From positions 80,258,662 to 80,322,661 of the forward strand of contig CM066043.1 of NCBI GenBank assembly GCA_033557465.1: a stretch of DNA of 64,000 nt, read 5' to 3'. Shown here in pieces: positions 41,051 through 53,189 of this stretch. A model generated the notes under the pieces. It did no database searches. It was not told the DNA's origin and saw only the letters and a program-made list of their open reading frames with translations. Origin of the DNA: Ichthyophis bannanicus. Its lineage: Eukaryota > Chordata > Amphibia > Gymnophiona > Ichthyophiidae. Both the position numbers and the translations under genes were made by a program. Position 1 is the first letter of the stretch, and every line of letters begins with the position of its first letter.

Positions 41051-42946
41051 AGGTGAAGGGACTTGGGGTTTGAATGCCACAAAGTCCCCTCCTCCTGAGA
41101 CAGAAGGTCTGGAGCAGCTCCCAAGTCCAGGGAGGGGGCTTGGGAGAGATGCAGAAGTAGAGGGTACCACACTTGGCGTGGCCAGCGTGGAGCTATGAGG
41201 ATCATAGATCCTTGATCCCTCTGAAGTTTGAACAGAGTCTTGGGGATCAAAGGAATGGGTGGAAAGGCATACAGGAAGTCCTGACCCCAATGAAGGAGGA
41301 AGGCATCCTTGGCCTGAACTCCCTGACACGGAATTCTGGAACAGAACCGGGGAAGTTTGGCATTCCACGGACTTGCAAATAGGTCTATGTCCGGGGTACC
41401 CCATTCCTGAAAGATTCTGAGTACCTGATCCATGTGCAGGGACCATTCGTGTGGAAGCAGAACTCGACTGAGTCTGTCTGCCCAAGAGTTTTGAATTCCT
41501 GGGAGGTATACTGCCAGGAGATGGATTTGATGCTCTCTGGCGAAGGCCCATAATCTTAGAGCTTCGTTGCAAAGCGACAGAGAGCCAGTTCCTCCTTGCT
41601 TGTTTATGTAAAACATGGCTACCTGATTGTCTGTCTGAATGAGGACTGTCTGGTAGCTGAGGAGGGTATGAAAGACCTTGAGAGCTAGGTACACTGCTCG
41701 AAGTTCCAAGAGGTTGATATGAAGGGAGGTCTCCTGTGGGGACCAAGTGCCTTGGGTGGATAGGTCCTGAAGATGAGCTCCCCAATCTGTTTGGGAGGCA
41801 TCTGTTGTGAGGATTGCTTGGGGCAACAAAGGCTGGAAGGGGGACCCCAGCAACAGATTTTGAGTGGATATCCACCATTGGAGAGACCAAAAGAGACGTT
41901 TGGAGTTTGCTATTTGGTCTGAGAGAGCTCCTGAAGCTTGAGTCCACTGGGTGGACAAAGTCCATTGAGCTGCTCTCATGTGTAGACGCGCATAGGGCAC
42001 CACATGTACTGTGGAAGCCATGTGGCCTAGTAGTTGTAGCATCTCCCAGACAGTGAAGTGGTTCTTCGACTGAATCTGGGAGGCTAATTGCACTAGACGT
42101 TGGCAACGAGCCTGGGGAAGATAGGCTCTTGCAGTAGTGGTGTCCAACCAGGCCCCTATGAATTCTAGGGACTGAGTAGGGGTGAGCTGAGACTTTGGGA
42201 GGTTTACCACAAGTCCCAGGTACTGCAGAATGCACCTGGTGGTGTTCAGGGAAATTTGGGCTTCTGACTGGGATGGAGCTCGGATGAGCCAGTCGTCCAG
42301 ATATGGGAAGACAAAGATTCCCAGAGTGCGCAGAAATGCAGCAACTATTGCCATGCATTTGGTGAACATTCTTGGAGCAGAGGCCAGACCAAAAGGAAGG
42401 ACTCTGTATTGGTAATGTTTTCCCTGGAACAGAAAACGTAGAAATTTTCTGTGGGATGGATGGATGAGTATATGAGTGTACGCATCCTTGAGATCTAGAG
42501 AACAAAGCCAATCCTGACTCTGTAGGTATGGAAGGAGAGTGCCTAAAGAGAGCATCTTGAACTTCTCCTTGTATAGAAATTTGTTCAATTCTCGGAGATC
42601 TAGAATAGGTCTGTATCCCCGTTTTCTTTGAAATGAGAAAGTAGGGGGAGTAAAAACCTGACCCCTGTTGAAGAAGAGGAACTTCTTCTATGGCCCTCTG
42701 GGCCAGAAGGGAGGTTACCTCCTGATCCAGAAGGTCGAGGAGAGATGTGGGAGAATTGAAGTGTCTCACCATGGTGTAGGGAGGAAGGTCTGAGAAATGA
42801 AGTTTGTAGCCCTCTCTGATAATGGAGAGGGTCCACTGCTCTGATGTGATTTGCTCCCATCTGGGAGCAAAATGAGCCAACCTTCCTGGAATGGTGAGAG
42901 GTTCTGGCAGTTGTAGAGCCAGAAAGGTTAAGTTCTCTAGTATCAA
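41026..42946 (-). pseudogene. DIRS-5 RT-RNase H, one frameshift
   Basis: The N-terminal part reads from 42946 to the S-K-K-T-G block, where one G is missing (about 42618). From 42588 a 520-codon frame to 41026 is open. It has S-L-D-L-K-D-A-Y, L-P-F-G-L-A-S-A-P-R, Y-L-D-D-W-L-I-R, then RNase H with L-T-T-D-A-S-Q-T-D-W-G, L-E-L-R-A-V and Q-T-D-N-Q-V-A-M, followed by the W-A-D-R-L-S-R block and the end L-L-K-A. RT and RNase H are therefore fused in one frame with all catalytic acids present; only the fingers-side frameshift breaks it. Confidence 0.9.
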
Positions 42947-42954
42947 GTCAAAAC

Positions 42955-44897
42955 CCCTGAGGGGCTTGGGACTGCTGGGTTGCAGCAGCCCTGCAAGTTT
43001 AGGCCTGCCCTGTTTAGGTTGCTGACGCTTAGTAGCAAAGCGACCTGCAGAAGACTGTTGACCAGAAGTGGAAGGAAATCTGCCCTTCTTGTAAAAAGAC
43101 TTTTTAAAAGATTTTTTCTTGGCTGGAGTGGAGGTAGACTTAGAAAGTCTATCAAGAGCAGCATTTTGTCCTATGTTTCTTTCCCTGTTCTATGTAAAAC
43201 TCAATGTTGCTTGTATGCATTGTAGCATGTTTTGTTCGATCTACACCGCACTGATTTTAATAGCGCGGTATAGAAGAAATGTTAAATAAATAAATAAATA
43301 AATTTTCTGCATCCATTTGAGTGGCTTTAATTTGCCACTCCTTGCCAAATAGGTTTTCACCTGTACAGGGTAGATTTCCTAAACCATCTTGAACCCAGGG
43401 TTCTAGATCAGAAGCCTGGAGCCAAGCATTTCTACGAACAGCTATAGCAATGCCTGAGGCTCTGCTGGCACCTTCAAAAGAATCAAAGGCTGCCCTGTTG
43501 GAAAACTTTGAAATGTCTTGAGTATGCTTAAGGCAAAGAAGGAATTCATCCCTTTTATCTTCTGGAATAAAAGGGAGAAAGTTGTGCAGCTTTTCTGCAA
43601 CCTCCTTCAGAAACATACCGATATAAAGGCTGTATGAATTGATTCTGGCAATAAGCATGCTAGCTTGGAAGATCTTCCTACCAAAAGCATCCAAGGTCCT
43701 GCATTCTCTTCCTAGAGGAGTAGAAGAGTGTCTTTTGGTACTCTTTATTCTCTTCATAGCTGACTGCACCACAATAGAGTGGTGAGGAAGCTGAGTTTTT
43801 TGAAATCCAGGAGAAGGGGGGACACGATACATAGTGTCCAATCTACGAGAATGAGGAGAAAGGGTGAGAGGAGTCTCCCACAAGTCAATCAAATGTTCTT
43901 GAAGAATTTCATGGATAGGCAAGGTGACTGCCTCTTTGGGAACCTTAGAATATCCCAAATTATCAAATTTCTTTGCTCTAGGTTCTTTTTCAGAGGTTAC
44001 TGAAATAGAGAGTCCTTTGGCTACTTCAATGATGAAGTCTTGAAAGGACAAATCCTCTGGAGGAGACATTCTCCTCTTTGGAGAAGAGGGCTCCTCAGGA
44101 AGAGTAAGAGATACTTCAGGAGAGTCATCTGATGAATCGGAATCATCAGAAGACTCGAAGTATCGTCTGTTGGCTTCCAGGGATCGATACGCGTATCGAC
44201 CGGTATCAACATCGGGCATACCCGGAACCGGATCGGTATCGGGAAAAGCCCCGGAACCGGAACCGGTATCCTATTCGATGTGGATGCCCTGGGTACCGGT
44301 AGCGGTTGTGGTATCGGAGTCGGTACCGCTTGATGCGGTACCGTGGGCATCGCAGCCTTAATAAAAGCCATTATGGCCTGCTGCATGGATTGAACAGTAT
44401 GATCCATAGACACCACGACTGCCTGGATGTCGGTACCGGAAGAGTGTGCCAGTACCCCAGAGCAGTCTAACAGGTGATCGGTCGAGGCCGTGCCATCGAT
44501 GTCAACCTGTAACCCCATAGGAGGAGCTTTGGAAGCCGGAGCTTCCCGCCGGGGTTGTTTGGCTGGGGCAGGGTCCTCAGGGTCAAGCCCGGGGGCATCT
44601 CGATACTTAGAGGGAGATTTGCCCTTTGAGGACCTGCCGGAAGAATGTTTGGTTACCTGAGATCCATCAGGAGAGGAAGACCTGGATGATGTCGATGCTG
44701 GAGTATCTGTGGAAAACAGCATATGAAACTTGGCTGCTCAGTTCTGTAAGCCTCGTTTAGACATCAGAGAGCAGGACTGGCAATCCGGGATGGAGTGGTC
44801 AGGCCCCAAACATTTAAGACACCATTCATGGGTGTCGGTAACAGATGGTACCGCTGCACTTGGTGCATTTTTTAAAACCAGAGGCTGGTTTCTCCAT
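42955..44897 (-). pseudogene. DIRS-5 gag, split by a LINE tail
   Basis: The start ATG is at 44897 (M-E-K-P-A-S-G-F-K). The cluster W-C-L-K-C-L-G-P-D-H...C-Q-S-C lies at about 44760-44840. Frames at 44021-44722 and 43257-44219 carry the Ser/Pro-rich middle and the conserved C-terminal half (L-P-H-H-S-I-V-V-Q-S-A-M; Y-S-L-Y-I-G-M; G-E-N-L-F-G-K). A 135-bp LINE tail at 43168-43303 interrupts the last part, which resumes as basic Lys-rich sequence to about 42955. Frameshifts occur near 44030-44200 and 44720-44870. Confidence 0.85.
43168..43303 (+). mobile_element. L2-like LINE/SINE 3' tail inserted in DIRS-5 gag
   Basis: 135 bp ending in the gcggtatagaagaaatgtta block and (TAAA)4. The same tail appears at 45270-45305 and 62560-62640, and in reverse at 55368-55417. 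DIRS-1 gag (8345-8385) shows the uninterrupted site. An ATTTT-like repeat flanks it. Confidence 0.8.
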
Positions 44898-45263
44898 GAG
44901 GGAGAATTTTCTCCAGGCCTAGAGGCCTAAAAGAGGAAAATACACCAAGTGGGGAAAAAAAGTTTTTTTTTTTAAAGAAAAGTAAAGAAAAAAAGACCGG
45001 CGGTACCGGTCCAGAGTCGGGGAAGGCAGACATGCGACCAAAGAAACAAATTAAAATAAGAACTTCTTCAGCGGTGACAGGAACACGACCTGCTGGCTCC
45101 GCGGAAAAAGAACTGAGGAGAGTTGGTAGGGAAGGCAGCGCGCATGCGCTGTGGGATGCCCCAAAAGCTTTCATTCTGGGAAGCTGGGGAGCATTCCCGC
45201 GCAGGCTCCGTCGGTACCAACGTACCCATATGTGAGGACTTATTCCTGCTTGTTCCTGGAGAT

Positions 45264-45305
45264 TAGAAAATACAGTGGTATAGAAATGTTGCTAAATAAA
45301 TAAAA
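45264..45305 (+). mobile_element. L2-like LINE 3' terminus (right of DIRS-5)
   Basis: The end of the LINE fragment begun at 39063: a gtggtatagaaatgttgc block plus (TAAA)n. Together with 39063-39493 it brackets DIRS-5. Confidence 0.7.
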
Positions 45306-48300
45306 TATATTTCTATCTCCACTATCCTTTCCATAAAAAATATATCCTTAGCTTACACCTGAATCTATCCTTGTTTAACCCTTATCTTATACCTGCTCAT
45401 CATACTTGATTTTTACAAGGGAAAATGCTACTGATGGTATATCTTAACTTCCTAATGAAGGAGAGTTTGGTGGGGTAGGTACATCAGAGCAAATGTGACT
45501 TGTGCCATTTGGCATTTTTGATAGAAATTTACAAAAATGACACTTTAAAATATATAGATTAAAACCATTTTTTTTCTTGCAGTGGTTTTATTAACCCAGA
45601 TAATGCCTGGTACCAGGAAAAGCACCATAAACCGTTTACAAACATAAACCAAATTCAGAAAGGCAAGTTTTAGTTTATTTAGCAGTGGTGTTTTTGGCAG
45701 AAAAGATTTGTCTGGTCTTATACCCAGTGTGTAATAAATGTAGGCCCCTCCTATAGTCTGAGACCAACAATGAGCAACTCCATGTGATCATCCATGTCCG
45801 ATCCGCTTTCACTATAAGCCCATGTTGACTGACACAATCTACCTAGTTACGCAGTGCTTATGTGAATATGAACGGTGCAGATTTGGATCGGGCGACATTA
45901 AATAAGGAAAGATGGTTTGAGATGGGATCATGCTACAGTATGAAATGATTGTAAGCCTGCTGCTGGACCCTCATGGGCAGCAAACCGGGACAGGGAGAGC
46001 ATGTTCCATATTGCGGTCAAGCTTTCCTGCACTGATGGGAAGGGGAAATGACCAGGCACAAGATCCCAGTCCCTTTTATAAGGCAATGATGCTACTGACT
46101 TGAGTAGACATGTTTAGTACTGAGACTGAGGGTACCACTAGGCAGCACTGGCTACTTAGCCATTTCTTTTTTTTGATAATTAAGCACCACATATTATATT
46201 TTGACTTGGCCAGATATCAGATTTATGGAATATTTTGACTTAGAGGGTTGCTGTGGAGTGTCACAGCTTTCCCTTACCACAGCAGCAAAGCATAACCAGC
46301 AGAAACTGACATGGGCAGTGTAAATTGCTCAATACAGCAGCGACCGTTTTCCTTGGACAAAACTCAGTAATACAGATGCTGGTTCCGTCACTTAAAGACA
46401 AAGCTGTTCACTGAAGAAGGGTGCCCTACACTCTAGGATACAGCATAAATAAGAGAAAATGTTAAAGTTTCTCTTCCATATAATTTCTGATTACATTTTC
46501 AATTGCTTGTTCACAGGATGATCAATGCTGTGCTGCCGATGGGTATAATGCCCACTGTTTTTAAAGAGAATGCTTTTTGAAAAAAAATGTTTAAAAGGAT
46601 CCTGTTAAAGTAATTTTGGACAAACATACTTCTGACTCTTCAAAATTAATACAATTCAGCTATCATTTTGACAGAATTCTAGCTGCAATCATACCATACA
46701 TCTTTCCCCCTTCACCCTAATCCAGCTCGTTACTTAATGGACAACTGGTCCAAGACTCAGAAGTGGCCCCTGCTCTTGTAAGCACTTCGGCAGCAGTTCG
46801 GACATGACACATCCACAGGTGGGGGCCAGTTACTTCTGCAGAACATATCCCATTCAAGGGACATGTGTGCATCACTCATGCTACTGTCCCCCTTATGGTA
46901 ACATCCAATACAACTTGCCACTCTGTCAACATTGTAAGCAGGCTCCAATAGGTGGTAAGAGTCCTGCAGCTGTAAAAGCAGAAGTGGACGGACAACAAGG
47001 CAGGTCGGTCAGCACATATTCAGTCTTGGCTGGCAACAGGAAAGCACAGGCCATTCACTATACATCCCAGACCAAGTCATGGGATCATCTGCAACTTACC
47101 ACATTCCATTTCTCTCTGCCACTGTATAAATCTGCTAATGATATTATGTGCATAATACATACATTATATAGACAGTACAGAGTCTCAGAAAGCAAACTGC
47201 ACCATGGAATTCAGTAGTGGAGCTGAGGATTCTCTACGCTTTGTAGGCTGCGATACTACAGAGGTGGCCTCAAAGCTCATACACGACCCAGGAGGTGTTT
47301 TTTTTTTTTTTTAGTGCTGGTTTAATAAAAAGCATCTCAACCTATAAGGACTCCAGTTTGCTTTAGTACCAATACAGCTAATACAATAAGGCCCTGATAA
47401 AAAAAAGATATATCCACTTTAAAAGCAGGTTTAAGGCAGTTTCTCCTCCCCCTCCCATTGTTGCAGGGGGGCTTTCAAAGATCCTGGGAGATGACCACAG
47501 TATCTGGTGCAGTGGCATATTCCACATAGCTAAGCATATCTGGGAGAGGGGGAAGAACTGAATCTTCTGGAAGGTACCTATTCTAACTGTGCCTGGAGAC
47601 CTTTGCAGAGCAATAGCATTATAATTTCCTGTAGAGGTTCTGATTTAGCAAATGGTACTAGGCACTTTATCTATAAGCACCTGCTATTGCTCAGAATGTT
47701 AAATACAAATAGTGTCTTTATGAAAGCATGAGAGAAATTCATGGAGGAATAGACACAAAACATACAGACTTTATACAAGAGCCTACAGTTTGTGACTTAT
47801 CATCATACACTAGGTCTGTGAACCATGTGGAAAGGCATTCTTTCCCAGAATGATGTTATGTTCAATAATGGTTGGGTCAAATGAGCAGTGTTGCCTGCTG
47901 GTAAGATCTCCTACCATTCCAAAACACATCTTCGCTCTTCCAAACTAGGCAGTGTTAGCCATTGGCATAAGGTAGCTCTCTGCATGAGATCAGCCAAATC
48001 ACCCACAAAGCAACAGCATGCTCACCAAAGCATTGTACAAAGCAGAAGTTACCACAGCGAACTCTGGGGATTCTGAACTTACAACCAAACCCAGGATCCA
48101 ACGGCTAAGATGAAGGAGCAGTTGCCCTTGGAAGATATTGTTCAGTCCATGAGGCCCAGCTGCTCTTCTCCCATTAATTTTCTGCACACTCATCATCTAC
48201 GGCTCAAAACAGTAGCTCATATTGGGGTCAGAAGGGATGCAGGCTGTTTATAAAGTTGCATTGGTCGCCTTTTAGTGCAATAAGGAAATGTCAGTGGAAA

Positions 48301-51300
48301 CGCAACATATCCTTGAAATGCTCTGTAGGTGATTGGAATGCATGCCAGAAGACTTTCAGATAGCTGAGCTTATGTGGTTGATACTTGCATTGATGGAGCG
48401 TGAAATCTTTTGTATAACAAAGAGATCCTTCTGTCTTGAGTTTTGTCTCCCCCTCAGCTGGTGCAATGTTGGGAGAACAAGTGGCAGGCAATGTACTCCA
48501 CATGAGCCGCACTGGAGATCAAACGCAACTCCAGGTGGGAAGACTGAATTCAAGACACAAGCCTTACACTAGTCTAAATATTACTTATTACAGCATTTTA
48601 TTTTTAGATTGCATATAGACAGTATGTGCAGAGTTGTGCAAAATAAGTACAGATACATCAAGACAAGGGCACAGTGAAATGCTGGCATAAATCATACAGG
48701 TACAATAGGTACGGTTGGCCCCCGGCCCCAAAGAAAGTAGATTATATTTAAGAGAAAAATAGTGTGTCTCACTGAAAACACAAGATGTTACTTCATAGCA
48801 CTACCCACGCAGAAATAAGTTCCTTTATGTTAGCCAAAATGTTACTGCAGCAGGTAAATATAGCTGGAGGTGAAAGCATTTTGGCTACATTAAGGCTTAC
48901 TGCCATAGGTCTGTAATGAATTGAAGTGGCACTGTCCAGCCTTTGAGACCCAGAGCTCTGAAAACAGGAGGAGGAGGATGAAAACAAACAGCATATCAAA
49001 TCATGCTGGTGCTTCTAGGTCTCACCATTTCCCTGCACTGTGGGGCATCCTGACAACCACAAAGCCAGGGTAAGATACAGGAAGTTGGGCCTACCTACTA
49101 CTGCACATAGTACTATTTCTAACATGTTATCTTTCAAGCCTCTTCTTCAGAAAGGCTGAAAGGTGTGTAGCCTTATCGTGTAGTGTTCGCAACCACGACA
49201 GTAAAGCTAAATATGAAATAATGCTTTAGGTACATCAAAAATGGATTAATTACAGGTGCCAAGGGATGAAGCTTAGTTCTAATGTCAACTCAGTTTTAAG
49301 GATACTTTCAAAAAAGTCTGGCCCACGAGTCATACAAAGCATTTTGATCTAGTGCAATTACAGTACAGCTCTTATATCCTCATTTGTGCACTACGGTGGA
49401 GAGCTCCACATAGACAAACTTTGAAAATAAACACAGAGACACAACGATGATCTTCAACATCCACACTTAAATGGAATATTCAGCTTCTACATCACCCGCA
49501 GAACAGGACCAGACCAGGTTATTTATCGTACTCTGCAGAAGAGCGTTGAGGACTGGCTGATATGGAAAGCTACAGTGTTTCATGCAAGCATAAAACAGTC
49601 ATTCATGTATACCGGCGATGGGGTTGACAACATAGAATGGTAGTTGCATTAAAACATGAAAATATAGCAATGACCATATACCGTGTGGCACAACCTCAAC
49701 CACCAAAGAATGGAAAAAGTACATAGGAAGTAATCAAAGTGGCACTGAAAGGGAGAGCTAGAAACAGTGACACGGTGATGGGAGCTCAGTCAGGACAAAA
49801 CTCCCAGTATACGTTCCCTCAAGTGAACTGTGGAAGGAACCTGGAATGTCTATGGATCTTACCAATGGTGCTGTAACGCAAGGATCCCCACCACTTCAAA
49901 TCAGCAGCAGTCATTCATATGCTGTTATTTTGTAGTTTTCTAGCCTTAGTGGAGCTCGATTTACTTTTTCCCAATTCTGTGTCTATATGAAAGAAGCTTA
50001 ATAGATCAGGCCCTAGGTATTTTACTGCTTATTCACATAGAATCTGGCCAATGCAAATTTTACTATGGCAGCTTCTTAAAAATCTTTTTTTTCTGAGAAT
50101 GCTTCATGACGAAACTTTACTCTTTAGAGTCCAGTTGTTTTAAAAATATCAAAGTCACAAGTTTGGTTACCATAGCTGTACTTACAATATACAAGTGTAG
50201 TAATGAGTTCTAGAAGATACTGCAGTTTATTTAAAGTAAAACTACCAAACGTTATGGTTAATGAACCTACCACTTACCAGAAAAGGCTGCAATTCTGGAA
50301 AACAAGCATGGTTTGCAAAGGTCAGCTGTAATGTGCTACTGTGGCTGCGAAACTGGGTGCTCGGAGTTGTGGCAGGCTCATCTACACAGCCCCAGCTGCT
50401 GTGCCAACAGGTACCAGTAATCCAGCTGTGAACAGTGAGCCCAACAGCAGCTGCCCACCTATTTTAAGAGGGTCACAGTCTACTTCCAAGCAGTTATTTC
50501 AGCAACGCCCTTGAGAGTCAAAGATTTCTAATGGCATAAAGTAAAAGGGGTTATGCAGACTACTGCACTGCTCAGCCGACTTGACTGCAGGGAGTACCTA
50601 CCCTTCCTAGGCATGGTGCACGCCTCCTGTTGGATCCACAGGGCAACAGGAGAACGCAGCTAACATCTGAGCACATGCATGGCCATGAGAAGAGGCACGT
50701 GGAATACAATGCTAAACAACATGGAGCTTCAACTTCCACTTTTAAGTAGCAATACCATTTTGGAAATGAAAAAGGCCAAGAATGAGTAGTGTAAGGATCT
50801 TTTGATTAGACTGTGTCAACTGTACCGATGTCAATGCATAGTGGAAAAATTGTGCACTACTTTGAATTTATGGAGAACTTTCACCATGACCCCCCCCCCA
50901 GTCACCCTGCACATCTCAACAGGTGGCTAAAGCAAAAGCAAATAAACCTCGTACATGGGATGAAGGTGTCATTATCCCTTGTGGGTACATACTAGAGCTC
51001 CTTCTATATCTGTGCCATTTACAGACACCAAGGACAGATGGCACTGAAAACACCCCATCCCATAAACCTGAGGCAAGTTCAATAAACTACAGAAAGAGTA
51101 GGAATTCCATTCATTCCCTCCGTCTCTAGTGGTCAGTTCAGGTAACAATTTAGCTTGGATAAGGCACAGTTCAAGAACAGGTGCTAAAAGTTTGAAAAAA
51201 GAAGTACTAGCCAGTGGTTACTAGCCACAGTTCAGCAACTAACCCAGGAAGGTTAGATGGGAACCTTCCACTGTAGAAACGGTTCTCTGCTTTCACGTTA

Positions 51301-51389
51301 CTGAGCGGTCAGCTGAAACTCTGCCGGTTCTGGACTGCATGTCACAGAGGTTGTCTTTTCTGATGGGCAGACAGCTGCATCCCAGCTGC
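45306..51389 (-). other. PTPN9 3' flank, probably including its 3'UTR
   Basis: Six kb with no supported ORF and few recognisable transposons, downstream of the PTPN9 stop codon on the minus strand. Minus-strand AATAAA hexamers occur at plus 50226-50231, 48597-48602, 45674-45679 and 45587-45592, any of which could end the transcript. T-runs lie at 47298-47312. I cannot say where the UTR ends; nothing resembling another gene is seen. Confidence 0.5.
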
Positions 51390-51604
51390 TTAGCTCATCT
51401 TCTCTCCCAGACCAATCTGGCTGGTGGACAGCAGCCCTTGACTCTGAGCATGCTCACTAATGGCCATGTAGCAGAAGTAATACTGCTCTGGGGTTTGGAT
51501 ACTGAAGGCTCTCTGGGTCCTCATCCTGCGCACCGTCTGATACACATTCAACGTGCCGACATCCTGCAGCTGTGAAAGGCAGATATCCAGCGAGCAAAAC
51601 GTAC
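51390..51604 (-). CDS. PTPN9: PTPN9 last coding exon
   Basis: The terminal exon of a non-receptor tyrosine phosphatase. It begins after a TCTCAG acceptor (AG at 51605-51606) and completes the Gly codon split with the previous exon. It reads T-F-C-S-L-D-I-C-L-S-Q-L, then R-M-R-T-Q-R-A-F-S-I-Q-T-P-E-Q-Y-Y-F-C-Y, the conserved C-terminal phosphatase motifs including the Q-loop glutamines that position catalytic water. It ends E-K-M-S and TAA at 51390-51392. PTPN9 (MEG2) has an N-terminal CRAL-TRIO lipid-binding domain (not in this window) and acts on secretory vesicles. The assignment rests on sequence recognition of the catalytic domain. Confidence 0.9.
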
Positions 51605-52125
51605 CTGAGAAGCACAACAACATGCACTTTGATGTCCAGCAAGCAAAGGAGACACAAAGAGACCCCTTCTCAGTGTGGGTCAACTATACACCTCTAGGGT
51701 GAGATTCTCAGTGTGGAACACAGAAAGACACTCCAGGGGTTCAGTGCTGAATAAAGAACTCTGAGGATTAACGCATAAACCAGGGGTTCTCAACTCGGTC
51801 TTTGGGACACACCTAGCCAATCAGGTTTTCATGTAACCACAATGAATATGCATTAAATAGATTTCCATGCACTCTAGCCAATGTATGAAAATCCCTATAA
51901 TGCATAATTCATTGTGGTTATCCTTAAAACCCGATTGGCTAGATCTGTCCCAAGGTCTAGGTTGAGAAGCCCTGGAATAAACAGATCTGTGGAACTGAAA
52001 GTAGGATACAAGATATAGAAAGACCCCCTTCTTAATTCAGGCATGAGAAACTCATTACTTTCACATACACAGTTCTATCACACCCCTACCAGTCTCTCTA
52101 CAGTCAGTTTTGGTTGGGGACATAC
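51605..52125 (-). other. PTPN9: PTPN9 last intron
   Basis: 521 bp between GT (complement of 52124-52125) and AG (complement of 51605-51606). It contains a hAT-type MITE at 51781-51974 and otherwise plain intronic sequence. Confidence 0.88.
51781..51974. mobile_element. hAT-like MITE with 8-bp target duplication
   Basis: A 194-bp palindromic element: left end CAGGGGTTCTCAAC, right end GTTGAGAAGCCCTG, arms about 50 bp including GGCTAG/CTAGCC blocks. It is flanked by gcataaac (51773-51780) and gaataaac (51975-51982), an 8-bp duplication with one mismatch, as hAT transposases make. No coding capacity. Confidence 0.88.
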
Positions 52126-52333
52126 CTGTCCTGCCGATTCCGGCACTGCAATGCACCACCATGGGAGGTCCTCCTGGGTGACCTTTCCAGCGCTGCCCAA
52201 GAGCCTTCACAGCTAGCTTCTGCTGATGCTTAACTGCCCCAAGGAAGTCAATGAGAGCAGCGGCTGAAGATGGAACACCGTAATCTGGCCAGCTCACATA
52301 CTGGAAATGGGATATCTGACGTCGTTCCCGGCT
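52126..52333 (-). CDS. PTPN9: PTPN9 penultimate coding exon (catalytic P-loop)
   Basis: 208 bp from a CACAG acceptor to a donor reading GACAG|GTATGT. It encodes S-R-E-R-R-Q-I-S-H-F-Q-Y, the W-P-D general-acid loop (S-W-P-D-Y-G-V-P-S-S), and the H-C-S-A-G-I-G-R-T signature with the nucleophilic Cys and the phosphate-binding Arg. All catalytic residues are intact and the frame joins the next exon in phase 1, so this is the functional gene and not a processed copy. The stretch L-A-V-K-A-L-G-Q-R-W-K-G-H-P-G-G-P-P before the signature is the variable loop typical of this member. Confidence 0.9.
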
Positions 52334-52784
52334 CTGTGTGCAGAACATGCATTTCAGTTATTTCACCCATATATCCACAAGCCAAGTATCCACCATTCAC
52401 TCTTTCTCTCCCAGTGTTCTATCTAGATTTTTAGACCTGGCTACAGTATAAGTGCTTCTAGGAATTCTCAATGAACTTTTCATGTCAGCACAACAGACAA
52501 TGGAGCTTTCTACTCTCCCTTGACAGTCAGTCAGTGATCTTCCAGGTGTCTACTGATGAAGCATGGAGCAAACAAGGAAAGTTAGTGTCCAAATGCCAAA
52601 GCCGAACATGCCATTCAAAGCAAATAGGGTTATTGCACACCAGCAACGTTTTGCTTCCAAATCACCTTTATCAAATTATTCCTCAATTAAAGACCCGTAG
52701 AACTGAAACATGAATCATACATAACAAACATATTCCTTATATTTATACTTTGAGCGATATGCCTGGCTTTAATGTTTGGACATA
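52334..52784. other. PTPN9 upstream intron, proximal part
   Basis: Intronic sequence 5' (on the minus strand) of the penultimate exon. No exon or repeat is recognised before the Tc1 element starts. Confidence 0.6.
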
Positions 52785-53189
52785 CAGTGCCTTGGGAAAG
52801 TTTTCATGCCCTTGGTTTTTGTCCTGTTTTGTTGCATTACAACCTGGAATGAAAATAGAGGTTCATTTGGATGTTAGGTAATGGACCTAACAATATAGTC
52901 TAAATTGGTGAAGTAGAAGGACAATAAAATACCTTGTATATATTAAAAAAAACAAGTAAACACTGAAAGGTTGTGAGTGCATATGTATCCATCCCTTTTG
53001 CAATGAAACCTGTAAATAAGATCTGGTCTAACCAATTAACCTCAGAACTCACATAATTAGTTGATTAGGGTCCACCTGTGTGCATTCAGTGTCACATGAT
53101 GCCTGTATAAATATATCTATTCTGAAAGACCCTGACTCTGCAACACTACTAAGCAAGCAACAAGACGACCAAGGAGCACGCCAGAGACA

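Larger units (their letters stand above)
39494..45263 (-). mobile_element. DIRS-5: full-length family B DIRS, inserted in an L2-like LINE
   Basis: A 5.8-kb minus-strand element. The right ITR and extension are at 39494-39670 (starts AGCACAA), and the left ITR at 45110-45263 (ends CCTGGAGAT). The ICR is at 39778-39874. Genes are gag (42955-44897), RT-RNase H (41026-42946) and YR (39987-41050). Gag is interrupted by a LINE tail (43168-43303). The RT has one single-base loss and the YR one poly-T slip, so it is fairly well preserved. Confidence 0.92.

Noticed and set aside
46757..46948. Small Cys-containing frame (C-P-N-C-C) on the minus strand as an exon
   Set aside because: No flanking splice sites recognised and no family match; it lies downstream of the PTPN9 stop.
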